Of a stretch of 64,000 nt of DNA, positions 39,010 through 49,560 are shown in pieces. Where the stretch lies: NCBI GenBank assembly GCA_946699065.1, contig CAMPDV010001309.1:1-64000 (forward strand), read 5' to 3'. The position numbers and the translations under genes are program-made. How positions within the stretch are numbered: the first letter of the stretch is position 1; each line of letters begins with the position of its first letter. A model generated the notes under the pieces. That model was not told the DNA's origin. It searched no databases and was given only the letters and a program-made list of their open reading frames with translations. This stretch comes from Loxodes magnus (taxonomy: Eukaryota; Ciliophora; Karyorelictea; Loxodida; Loxodidae).

Positions 39010-39800
39010 AATATTTATTCCTTTATCTTCAGTTTTAACTAGGATAATTTTAAAGAATAAAGTTCTATTTATTTCTTTTATTTTTACTCAATAAATCAAG
39101 ATATTTAAATTTATTATTTTTATTAAATCTAAATGTCATTATCATTCCTTTCTCTTATTAACTTTATTTCATTTTTTTGCCTCTTTTGCTGTATTTATTT
39201 GTTTTCCAATAAATTTTATTGCTCTATTCGCTCTTTATCTTTTACCAGTTTTATCAATCCTTCTCATTTTTCAGTTAGTCTTTGTTCTTCTGCACTTTAC
39301 TCTGTCTTCTGCTTTAAACATTTAGAATTTATTAATTATTTACTAATTTCTTTTCACTCCCTTTAATTTAAAAGTTCCTTTCTTTTCTTTCTAAAAAAGC
39401 AAATTTTAGTTTCTATTTATAGTAATTCCTAGGTGTTTCCTAGAAATGAAGTTTAGGAGTTAGTTAATTTTACTGATGATATAGTTTATTTATAGATGAT
39501 TCTCTATTAATTTAAATATGTAGAATTTTTTCTTTGAAAGCAAGTCTAGGAGATGCAAACTATGAATCATTCTTATCTTTTTATATGGCTTGAAACTTAT
39601 AATTAGGTGAAAACTAATTTTAGATGCTTTCTTATAAAATAATGTTTTAAGTTATTTATTCTTCTTTACAAAATCAGTATAAATCTGGAGAGTTAAAGTT
39701 TAACTGGGACTTGTAAATCTAAGATCTTACTACGAAGCTTTTATTTTTAGTTAAGTTTTAATAGAATGTTGAATGCTTTATTACTTCAAGTCAAGTTTCA
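39010..39800 (-). pseudogene. Truncated, decayed copy P3 of the P1/P2 gene
   Basis: The plus strand aligns with 25660-26400, that is with the 3' half and downstream flank of the right P1 copy, with many substitutions and indels that break the frame. The counterpart of the first half of P1, including the QRTQSIFNQGIYFNKT block, is missing. The order of recognisable segments is kept, such as those around 39290-39330, 39410-39500 and 39640-39720. It lies just inside the right IR2 arm. Confidence 0.75.
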
Positions 39801-40379
39801 AATTTTAGTAGTTAGAATTTAAGGTTTAGACTCCCGAGTTTTATTGCATTTAAAATAAACTTTATGAAATGAATTATATATTGTAAAAATTATTTTATAG
39901 CATATAAGCTTAATAAAAAACCAAGGCGAATGTGCTTTTATAGCTAAATAAAAAGTAAGATCTCAATTTAACTATAATATATAAATAAATTTACTAAAGT
40001 AAATATAATTAACTATATATATTTCAGACTATATTTAAGCAATAGCTGAGCTTATTCTGAATCTTATATTTAAAATGTAGAGTTTTTCTAATCTGCTTCT
40101 AACATTATTTTAAATATATTTGCAGAAGCTTAGTTATGTTAGTTATAATTGAGAATTTCAGCATTCCTCCACTTTTTTTTATGTTTACTCCTTATAACTT
40201 AAAAATTGGCATATCATTAAAACTTTATTATTAATAATCTAAAAATATTGAAAATAAAGCAATGGCTAAATCTAAGTAAAATAATTAAAATGTTAGTATT
40301 AGACTTAATTTATCTTATAAAATTGATTAATTATAAAAAATATAGCTTCTTTATTTATATTTTGTTCCATATTAAATCT
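39801..40379. other. Gene-free AT-rich stretch
   Basis: No supported feature between P3 and the right IR2 arm. Confidence 0.5.
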
Positions 40380-41222
40380 AAAAATAATATAGTAATTTAA
40401 ATATTTAAACTAAGGAATTTTATAAAGGATAAATATAGTTATATATAAGTTAAAGCTGTATTTATTTAATAGATATTTATATATAATTAAATTAAATGAT
40501 GTATTTTATTCTATGCTTAGTTATTAAATATCTTATTTAATTTCTTATAATTTTAATTTAAAATTTATTATTTTCTACTTATAACTAAAAATGGTCACAG
40601 TGAGTCTCGAACTCACGACCTCTGCGTTATTAGCACAGCGCTCTAACCAGCTGAGCTATGCGACCTTTTATTTATCTTATTAATAAAGTTTATAAAACAT
40701 TATTTAGAGACTTACTTAAATAACATTTTGGTTCTTCATTTATTTTCTTTATCTTTTCCTTTTTGACGAAATCTAGCATAATAAATCTAATATATTAAAT
40801 TTTAAATATAAAACTAGTTAATAAAACTTTCTAATAATATTTTATCTCTTCGAACCTAAATAAAATCACATTTTTCACCTTTAAAACATATAAAAAAGTA
40901 AGTGGAAATATAAAATAATAATTGAATAGCTTAATAGCATTCTATTATGATTTAATATTCTAATTTATTTTTAGCAATTTTTTAAATTTATGTATGCTTA
41001 TTATTTTATGTTTATTAGCTAACTTTCTATTCAAATATTTTTTATTAATTATAAAAATATTTATCTGATAGCAATAGCTAATTTCAATTATCATAAAAAA
41101 GGTTAACGATAATTAAAATTTTGATATTGAAGATAAAATCTAAAAGATTATTAATTTGGTATAATTTCATGTTATTTTATAAAGCTAATTAAATTTTTAT
41201 TTAGCCTATTAATACTTTATAC
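40380..41222 (-). repeat. Right arm of tRNA-bearing inverted repeat IR2
   Basis: Reverse-complement match of 28410-29275, including the tRNA and flanks on both sides. The homology stops within about ten bases of the ATG of the ORF at 41229. Confidence 0.8.
40592..40665 (-). tRNA. tRNA-Ile(AAU), right copy
   Basis: The sequence is identical to 28976-29049 over all 74 bases, although the flanks have diverged. On the transcribed strand it is followed by a T5 run. Full identity in the tRNA against mutated flanks suggests both copies are functional or have been homogenised. Confidence 0.97.
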
Positions 41223-41228
41223 ATATAA

Positions 41229-41476
41229 ATGTCGGATTTCAGAAAAGGATTCTTCCCGACTCCAAAAAAACAGGATCCAGGAAATAAACAACACTAAGAG
41301 GAACAAAAGGAACTTTCGAAAGTGATTCACTAACTCAACATTGGAGGAGAAGCCGAGGAAGTAAACAAAGTCCGTCTTACTTCAGGAGGTTTCAGAGTTT
41401 AATCCCTCTGGCTAGATGAATATGGAATAGCTCATTAAAGTATTAATAAATCTCTAGGAAGAGGTTAAGAAGTTCC
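41229..41476 (+). pseudogene. 5' fragment of an unknown gene cut by a LINE
   Basis: The ORF begins MSDFRKGFFPTPKKQDPGNK and continues through HQLNIGGEAEEVNKVRLTSG and SLWLDEYGIAHQSINKSLG. Base composition is far less AT-rich than the surroundings, and the other strand does not read like protein. At about 41477 it runs directly into the A-rich 3' tail of the LINE (a T-rich run on this strand). I could not find its continuation beyond the LINE. It is not recognised as any family. The hydrophilic start and lack of a signal peptide suggest a soluble protein. Confidence 0.5.
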
Positions 41477-41525
41477 TTTTTTATTATTTTCGCTTCTTCC
41501 TTTTTTTCTTCTCTCTTCTAGAATG

Positions 41526-43990
41526 TCAATTCTCCTTGTCAGTAACTTTTGGTTTAATATTTTTATTTTTAAGTCTAAATAATCCATTTAAATCTTGTAA
41601 ATGAGTTTTGTTTTTTTATCGTATAGTATGAGACGGCTTAATCATAATTCCCGATCTTTTCCTATAGTCAGTTCCTTATATCAGAATAGTATAAACATTT
41701 AAAGATATGTTCGAAAGTCTCTTACTCTCCACACATACAATGGTTATTGTTAATAGGATAATGACGATCTTAAAGATCCTTACGAAAATTATAATTTTTA
41801 GTTCTAAGTTTATATATACTATTAATTTATCGTCTATATTATTTGTTTAATTTCAAATAAGTAATTTTTGTAAATTTTACAAGATTACCAAATTTATCAC
41901 TATTTATTTTAGCTGTTTTCATTCTCATAAATTTTTTAGTAGCTACATTATAGGAATATTGTTGTATTTTTTCTCTTATATGTTTAGTAAAAGTTTTAAG
42001 ATTGGTATTATGCTATTAATTCTGCAGATCGATATTATAAAGGCCTGTCATTGCTACGCTTAATCATATTATTGAAATCCTTTTTTCCAGATATTAATGA
42101 AAAAAACCCATTGATGATTTTTAAAAAATCAATAATTTTTTATTCATTTTATAGTAGAATCTGAAGAATTTTAAAACCTCAATGTGCTTAAAAGGTAATC
42201 ATTCTTGGTTTTTATAACATGACTCATTAAATGTTGAAGTGTCTACTAAAAAAGCTTTTCTTGAAATCAATCTCATGCTTGATTCAATTTAGTCAGATCT
42301 CCAGTTCCTTTTTGAATATTTATGGTATATAGTCTCCTCCATATTCTGCTTTAGGTAATGTAAAAAGTCTACATAAAGGTTTTAAATGTCAAGAAGTTAC
42401 ATTCTTATATCTCATTAATTAAAAAACAGCTTTCTTCATTGCAACTAATATTTGAAGCCAACTTTTTTCAATGGGGATTCAAAATCTTCTTCTGATGTAG
42501 AATAACTCCTAAATATGTAACTTGTTCTTTTAAACAATTGGTTAATTTGCTAATCATAAGTTTAAGTTAATTTTCTTCTGATACTTCTTTAGAAATTTGA
42601 TGCATTCAGATTTGGTAACATTGATCTTCAAAAGAGTTTATGCAAAAATCAAAAATCTCACTTGATTCATTTATTAGATTCTACATCTACTTTGTAGATT
42701 TGGAAAGAAGAATCAAATCATCTACCCATCCTCTGCCAGCGGAGTTAATACACAAGCCTTGGCATTTGAACCCCGAATAGGCACTTTTACTTTCCAAATA
42801 TCTTATTACTATGTCATATACAACAATGCGAAAACTGGTCCATGCAAACTTTCTTACATAACTCCACTTTTTTATTATAATGTTATAGTGTTCTTTCCAC
42901 CCATAACAAATTAATAATTTAAGTTTGTATAAAATGATTCTAAAGTTTTTATTAGTCGATGTGGTAGTTTGACTCTTTTAAGTTAATCAAACAAAAGTCT
43001 TCTTTCTATTGAGTCAAACATTTTTTCAATATCTATCAACGTTGCTACTAATTTTTTTTCTTTTTGCACATTTCCAATAGTTATCAATTATCTATTTTAT
43101 TACCCAAATCTATTAAGTAGTTTATTTCATTTTTATGAAGCCCATTTGAGAAGAGAAAATCAAATTTCTTTAATAAATCAGATTGTAAAATCTTTTTGCT
43201 AGAGCTTTATCATATAAATTTCGAAGAGTATAATAAGAGATATAGGTTTTCAGTTTTTCCAATCATCTTTATTTCCTTTTTTAAATATTGGAATTATTAC
43301 TTAAGTATTTAGTTCTTAAGGAATTCTTCCAAGCCTTAACATTCTATTCAAAAATGAGTGAAGAATTAATATCAAATATTATCCACCATATTTCAGAAGT
43401 TCACTTTTATTCCATCTAGATCAGTTGCTTTTCCATTAGGAATTTCTTTTATAATTTCTTAAATTTCTAGTATGGTAAAAAGATCAAATTCTTATAAATA
43501 TAAGAGTGGATAATCTTTAATTTCTTAAATACTATCGTATATTTTATCTATTTTTTAATTACTAAGATTTATCAACTATTTAGTTAGATTAATATGCTTG
43601 CTAAAAACATAATTTTCCCACGAATCAATAAATTTATTTTTGATTTCTTAATTAAATTTCATATTATTTCTCTTCATAGAATTTAGGTTTTTCTTAGCTT
43701 GTGAAAACATTTCCTTAGAATCTCCATTAATAAGTAGAAATTTCTTTTTAGCTTTATTTTTTTTATTTTTACAGATTATACTTGAATTTTTTCCAAAGTC
43801 TTTTGCTGTCTCATGAAGATTAGTTACTTGTTAGCTTATTCTTCCAAATTTAATGTGAATTTCCTTATATTCTGAATTAGATCTTTTTGCCTCTATATAT
43901 TCCTTTGTGAGATCTCGAGGAATTTTGTTATAATTTGAGTCTGGAATAAACGATCCTAATTTTTAATCAGTATTCTCTAAAATTACTTTT
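41526..43990 (-). pseudogene. LINE reverse transcriptase, frameshifted
   Basis: Recognisable in order on the minus strand are: an upstream basic linker; IPNGKATDLDGIK, a frame change, then ELLKYGG; IIPIFKKGNKDDWKNWKPIS; SNGLHKN; the catalytic A block DIEKMFDSIERRLLF (about 43000-43033); GVMQESLHGPVFALLY in place of the usual GVxQGDPLSPLLF; the catalytic pair in GWVDDLILLS (DD at 42717-42722); and INVTKSECIKF. The C-terminal motif CMCGEQETFEHIFKC spans 41695-41739, before TGA 41526-41528. At least four frame changes break it. Several tryptophans are TGA, including those in WKNWKP. Confidence 0.85.
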
Positions 43991-44222
43991 GATGCATCAT
44001 ATTAATCTTAAGATTATCTTAATCTATCTAAAAGAATTCTAGATAAGTTTGCAGGAAAGATTTTTAATATTTTTGCCTATCTATTGCATCTTATAACCTA
44101 TTTATTTTATATTTTCTCTGAGTTATCTTTTCCCAATAGACTATAGAATTATTGATAAAGTCGATAGTGATTTTAATATGATAGAAAGTAAAATATTATT
44201 ATATATATTTTATTTTTAAATA

Positions 44223-44242
44223 GTTGTTCGAAGGTGAACAAC
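44223..44242. other. Perfect 7-bp hairpin
   Basis: GTTGTTC and GAACAAC around a six-base loop. It lies directly next to the first of the two structured repeat units in the block between the LINE coding parts. The arm-loop junction also matches part of a box B (GTTCGAA), but I see no box A upstream. Confidence 0.7.
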
Positions 44243-44254
44243 AAGAAACATCTT

Positions 44255-44312
44255 CATCAGAGGTTGGGGAAGCTAATTACCCATAATCGACTTTATGTCG
44301 TCCTCTGCTTTG
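44255..44312 (-). ncRNA. Structured repeat unit 2 (candidate RNA motif)
   Basis: Read on the minus strand, it can fold as an outer stem AGAGG/CCTCT that encloses a hairpin (GAC/GTC) and a TGGG/CCCA stem. The same fold with sequence changes exists at 44407-44462. I do not recognise the motif. It could be part of a LINE untranslated region, an inserted SINE or an unknown RNA. Confidence 0.4.
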
Positions 44313-44406
44313 GTTTGGCCTTGAGACATCTGCTAATTCAACCTTCGGCAATGGCTTACTTTAGTTCTTAATTCGGGAAATAAAAGGAAATTATTTTTGC
44401 GAGTTT

Positions 44407-44462
44407 CATCAAAGGTGGGGAATTTAAGTACCCATAATTGACACATGTCATCCTCTGCTTTG
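44407..44462 (-). ncRNA. Structured repeat unit 1 (candidate RNA motif)
   Basis: Direct repeat of 44255-44312, about 150 bp away. The outer stem becomes AGAGG/CCTTT, the hairpin becomes GACA/TGTC, and TGGG/CCCA is kept while the loops differ. Retained pairing with altered loops suggests selection on an RNA structure. The GC-rich letters stand out against AT-rich flanks. Confidence 0.4.
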
Positions 44463-44504
44463 ATGATGCAATGAGAAGCAACCCTGCCATGTCCTTGAGC
44501 CTCC

Positions 44505-44650
44505 AACAAGTATTGAAGATTAAGAGTATTCTGAAATTATATTAGTATTGAATATTTTTATCAGTACTGAATAATTATACCAGTATTGAGCAAGGTTTAT
44601 CAATATCTGATAATTTTATCAGTAACAAACATACTTGTCAGTATGAAACA
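44505..44650. repeat. Imperfect tandem repeats around a CAGTATTGA core
   Basis: About six degenerate units of roughly 20-24 bp, each with a core like CAGTATTGA or CAGTACTGA followed by AT-rich bases. They lie between the GC-rich hairpin at 44659 and structured unit 1, and resemble the internal repeats of a LINE or SINE leader region. Confidence 0.5.
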
Positions 44651-44658
44651 TTTTTTAA

Positions 44659-44692
44659 AGAGCTGCGCACCAACGAGAGTGCTACGCGCTCT
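44659..44692. other. GC-rich hairpin
   Basis: AGAGC and GCTCT arms enclose a second stem GCAC/GTGC around a loop, with a small internal bulge. It is one of the most GC-rich stretches of the window. Position and shape fit the head of a structured RNA or a retroelement leader. No function can be assigned. Confidence 0.55.
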
Positions 44693-44739
44693 ATAATCAA
44701 ATTTATTTATTTATGAGCAGTGGAATTTGCAAATTAATT

Positions 44740-45323
44740 AACGTTTAAATGGTTGCTTATTATGATATAATAATTACAATAAATTTTTTTGTTCATTTGT
44801 GAATATTTCTATTAATGTTACTATCATTCACTATCTCAAGATCATTTTATAATAAAAGTTCTTATAGCGTAATGGTGATATAGTAAGTATTTTCAGGATT
44901 GTCTACAAACCTTATAAAAAGGCGTCGAAATCTCCCATCAATATGTGGATTCTCATCAAATTTATTTAGCAATGTATTTAGTTGATAATACGCTAAATAT
45001 TTAATATCTTAATCTTTTCCGCTATCAGACATGTAACAAGATGTGATTAAAATATTATCTAGTTTAATTGCTATAAATCGATTTATTACTTTTTCAACTT
45101 ATGCATGTGTTTTTGTACTATTAAAGTCTTCTTTCAATTAGGCATTCACCTCCTCTTTTTCCTAAGTTCTTAAATATGTTTTAAATCCATTTATGAATAT
45201 TGAAGGAAAATCTTCTTTTTCTCAGGTTTCATTTATTGATAAAATATCTATACTGTTATCTCTGATAAATTCTTCACTATTCAAGCACTTGCTAGCAATT
45301 CCATTAGTATTTATATGTCCCAT
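44740..45323 (-). pseudogene. LINE AP-like endonuclease, frameshifted
   Basis: Starts MGHINTNGIASK (catalytic-loop Asn), followed by IDILSINETW with the catalytic Glu; the Trp of this nearly universal ETW motif is TGA at 45222-45224. FIAIKLDNILITSCYM follows. A frame change then precedes MGDFDAF (about 44922-44940), the counterpart of the GDFN motif. The downstream SDH-type motif is not recognisable. The protein nicks target DNA to prime reverse transcription in intact elements; this copy is broken. The choice of ATG 45321-45323 is tentative, because the true start may have lain further upstream. Confidence 0.8.
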
Positions 45324-47164
45324 CTTTATTTTTTAAATTTATTAGTCCTTCATTTTAAATTAAATAAATAAAGCTTGTTCTTTATAAATAATTTGAACAT
45401 TTCATTGAAAAAGCTAATTACAATTATTGAGATAAAATTAAATTAAGCGTAATATATAATTTCTCTATTATAATTATCCTAACTATATTTAAAATAAATA
45501 AATAACTAATTATTAGCACATATCTATAAAGCAATCTAAAGGCAATAATTCTTTTATTTTTAAACTAAATTATTAATATTTAGCATATACTTTTATTTAA
45601 GTAAATTGCTTTGATATGAATAAGAATGTTTAAATATCATATTATAATTTATAAAGATAAATAAAAATTACAACAAGTTATCCTAAAAAATCGATATTTT
45701 AGCTTAATTTGCTAGTTTTTCTGTTCTCTCATCCCTTTTGGGTTTAAATTTTTATTATTTATTTATTGCTTATATAACAATAATTTAATTTTATTACATT
45801 CTACCTAATATACTGTAAATTAATAGGTCAATTTTTATTATTCAGACTATTTTAAAATTTACAATACTTTCTTAAATTTAGCAACTTAAATTTAAAGCTT
45901 ATATATATTTCCTATTCATAATATTTTTCTATTTTCTCAATACTTTAGCACTAACAAATATCTTCATAATAATTATAAAAGTGAACTAGATATAGAATTA
46001 ATTTTCTATATTTTAGTATTTTTTATTAATTGACTTATATATTATGCCAAGAAATTATTTGATTGTTTAGATTACAATTGAATATCTGCTTTTACTATAC
46101 CTAGTATTTTAATAGCCTACTCTAATTATCTTTATATCATTTAAGAAATATTAAATTTTTTACTCTTAGATATATCTATATATCTTACATTAGTCCTTTT
46201 GCTTTATTAAATTAATATATTCAAGGCGATTTTAAAATGGAATGATAAACTGGAGAATGCTTTAATTCTAAGAATTTTAAATAAATATAGTAGGTTGATG
46301 ACACTATTAATAGTCTTTATGATGCTAAAGCTTAAATCTTATTATAAATAAACTAATCATAATTGTAGATAATTAGAACTTTCTTCCTAGTTAATTGCAA
46401 AGATTTAGTAATTTTTAGTTATAATGATTTAAAATATTTTCTTAGTTTTCCAAATTTTCAAAGAAGATTTCTGAAATTATTGAAGAAATCAAATAAAAAT
46501 AAATATTTAAGTTAAAATTTTTTTTCCGACCTGAGGCTTTACTTTCCTTTATTTAAAATTTATTAATATCTACTCCTTTAAGAAGGTAAATAATTTATTA
46601 ATGCTAATTTTTTATCTATATCAGAAATTAGATAGCACTAACTTCTCTTACCTTCTAGAATATTTCCTACCTATTAATTTACTCAAACTTTTAGGAAGTT
46701 GCTTAATCTAGAATTTAACCTACTTAATGATTTTAATCTTATTTAATATCTAAATTGTAGTTAATTAAATATTTTCTTCTAATTTAAATGTCTCTATTAC
46801 TATTAAGATACTTGTAAAAATAATTCTTAGAAGATTGTTATAAATAATAATATTTATTATATTTTAACTTTCTATAAATAAAAGACTATATTAGCACTTT
46901 CTAATCTAATTTATACAATTTATATTATTAAGAATAATAGCCTTATAGCTTGTAACTAATTTAGATTGCTTAGTATTATTGTTCTAAAATTAAATTGGTG
47001 CTAGGTTCTTCAGTAACTTATTTATTCAAGCAGTCTTTCTGTTAAAATCACTAATACTTTATTTTAACTTGTATTTAACTATTCCTTAAAGATTTATAAA
47101 TTAAATATATAAGCATTATGAAAAACTTAGCAGAATTTGAGAAATAAATATTAGTAAAGAAGAG

Positions 47165-47587
47165 TCAGATATCCATTTACTTCTTTAATTTGTTTAGCAT
47201 TCTTTTTTGCTTCTTATAAGTTTTCTAGTAGCATCTTAGACACATTCCTTTAGCATACATCATACTATCTTTATGCTCACATTAAGTAGCCTTTACTTGT
47301 CTAGCCTTAGAATGGTAGCAGACATTGCACATTTATTTAGCATAGTGCTTTCTATCAAAATGAGGACACTTAAGCACTTTCTTACTTTTCTACTAGATTT
47401 TTACCTCCTGCTCAGGTACTTTTAGTAATGGAATATCCTTCAACCATTCTTCACTTTTGCAATCTCTTTTTACCTAAATTTCCAAAGGGGGTAAGTATTT
47501 TACAATTGGCCATAGTGAAGAAAACTTCTCTTCCAAGTATAATTAACTAGGCATACCTATAAAAACATTAGGGGTAGGATTCTTCAT
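47165..47587 (-). CDS. CxH/CxxC zinc-binding-like protein, copy B, 140 residues
   Basis: ATG 47585-47587 and TGA 47165-47167, fully open with no internal TGA. The two modules are KCPH...MCNVCYH and QCEH...MCLRCYQ, followed by a Lys/Arg-rich tail (KTYKKQKRMLNKLKKQM). Compared with copy C it lacks six codons in the basic linker before the first module. Tryptophan 26 is TGG here (47510-47512), against TGA in copies A and C. Both Cys/His modules are intact. It might bind zinc and nucleic acid; no known family is assigned, although repeated CxH...CxxCY modules also occur in other ciliate proteins as far as I recall. Confidence 0.8.
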
Positions 47588-49299
47588 ATTATAATAAAAT
47601 GAGCATTAAACCCTTAAATATAACACACTATAAATTTAAATAAACAATAATAATATAACAGGCTGCTAAATAATTCATATAAGGCTAAGTATTTATAATT
47701 TTAACTGCAAAGCAAAATTTATTAGATAATATTGCTGACTATATGATAATCGTTATCTACCTGGCTAAAAGAAGGAATGTTTTACAAAATACTGTTAACA
47801 ATTATTTTAATAATACATAAATAAAACAACGATGTAGTAGAATGTTTTATACAGCCTTTTATAATTTTAACTTGTATAATAGAAAATTTTTAATTGATTA
47901 ATGAAGAATAGAGAAACTCTATTATACCAAAATTGTTTCTTTTGATTTAATTGTTTAATATTCAGTTAAACTAATAATTCAGCTTGTACATTTGTGATTT
48001 AGTATAGCTAAAGTATTAAGATAGAAACAATTAAAATGTTGAAAGCTTGCTATAAAGTATTCAAAGGAGAATACTAGAAATAAAAATAAATTAATATATC
48101 CATTTTCAAAGAATAGTTATTAATTAAGGAGAATCTAATAATTTCACTATTCTAGCTATATAGAAAATTATAAAGCTACAACATGAACATAATTTTCCTT
48201 ATTAATAGCAATGATAGCCCAAGCATCATTTTTCAAAATTTTACAAATTCATCATAAAGCTAATATAATATGTTCTAATTAATTACCAAATAGCAAGCTA
48301 GATTTAAAAATATTTTCTTTAAAATATTAATATCACATAGATATTAACAACTAGAATTAAGTCATAGAGATAATCTATTAGGTAAATTTGATAAAATGAT
48401 TTTCAATTAAAGCTAAATTATAATTCTAATTTTAACATCTCAATTGCATAATAATAATCTTATTCATTTTATTATTTTCAAGCATATATTTCATATAATT
48501 TGATCTAGTAAATAATAAAATAAAATATTAGAGTAATCAAAAGAAAGGATCATAATAATAAGGAATTTTTAATATTCTAATTAAATTAGTATAATTTAAA
48601 ATTTTAATTTTAAAGATTTACATCAGCTATTTAAGTAGGATAATTATTATATTTCTATAATTTTAATCATAATTAATTCTCATAATCTTTATTCATTTAG
48701 CTTATATTTTACATTTAATAAAATGGTTGTAGATAAAGGACTAGCATATTTTTATAATTAAAATAATTTATTTCTGAAAATTTTTTCCTTAAAACATTTA
48801 TTTTAAGCTAAAATTTTGTAAATGGGAAAGATTAAATTCTATCGCAGAAGTATTTTTAGTAATTTTAAACTTGTGAACAATAAAAAAAATTTCAAACTAC
48901 AAGCTATAAAATGAATTAAAATTTATATCAGCAAATATTTATAAAAATGATGTCTAAATTTAAGTTTAAAAAATAAATAAATTGAAATAAAAAGAGAAAG
49001 TTAAAATGATGAAAATTATAATTTCATAAGTCTAAAGCATAATTTAAAAATTAAATATATTATAGAAGGATTTAAAGTTTTAAGCTTATTATATCTCACA
49101 TTTAGATATAATGATAAAGTTAAAATAAATTATATCTAAGAAATATTTAACTATATTTGACATAATATAACTAAGAAAATAATCATCAATTATTTATTCA
49201 AAATCATGACGATATAATCATAATTATCTTGTAAAAGAGGGAGAAAAGATAATAATAATGAGTTTAAATTAAACCTAAAACTAATAATTTGTTGATTCA

Positions 49300-49375
49300 A
49301 TTTCGAAAGTGGTTGAATCACAGATTATTAGTGAGTAAGTTTAGTTTAAGTAGGGTTCAATTCCTCGCTTATAAT
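49300..49375 (+). other. tRNA-like element, right copy
   Basis: Partner of 212-290. It has the TTCAATT T-loop-like part, the AGTGGTTGAATC D-arm-like part and the hairpin TCAC/GTGA (49318-49321 with 49331-49334). Compared with the left copy the second base pair of the hairpin has changed from T-A to C-G. No acceptor stem can be drawn. Confidence 0.3.
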
Positions 49376-49560
49376 AATTTAATAAAAGCATACACTCAAG
49401 CCTCAATGGAGGATTTGCTCTGATTGTAGATTCTCTGAGAGATAGACGATATAATAATAATGACTGAGTTTTAAAATTTTAATAGTCTAAAATAGTTGAA
49501 AAGGAAAAACTAATAGATAAATCTTTTGAAAAGTATAATTATTTAAAGATAAAATTGTCT

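Larger units (their letters stand above)
41477..45335 (-). mobile_element. Dead non-LTR retrotransposon (LINE, AP-endonuclease type)
   Basis: On the minus strand the order is AP-like endonuclease, an unusual structured block, reverse transcriptase, C-terminal CCHC-type motif, A-rich tail. It belongs to the endonuclease-bearing LINE group by motif order; I cannot assign a clade. Frameshifts in both coding parts make it non-functional. The 5' end lies about 20 bp from the end of the IR1 right arm, and the 3' end is inside the ORF at 41229. I could not find a clear target-site duplication. Confidence 0.88.
45345..49560 (-). repeat. Right arm of long inverted repeat IR1
   Basis: Reverse-complement match to 1-4310, followed through 45600-46600, the zinc-binding gene copy B and the tRNA-like element at 49300. 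Small indels between arms include an in-frame 18-bp deletion in copy B. The inner edge falls near 45358, about 20 bp from the LINE 5' end. Beyond the gene and the tRNA-like element I see nothing else coding. Confidence 0.85.

Noticed and set aside
44240..44420. Possible hammerhead ribozymes: CTGATGA and TTGATGA occur on the minus strand at the ends of the structured units
   Set aside because: The required GAAA core and the matching third stem are not found at the right distance in either unit.
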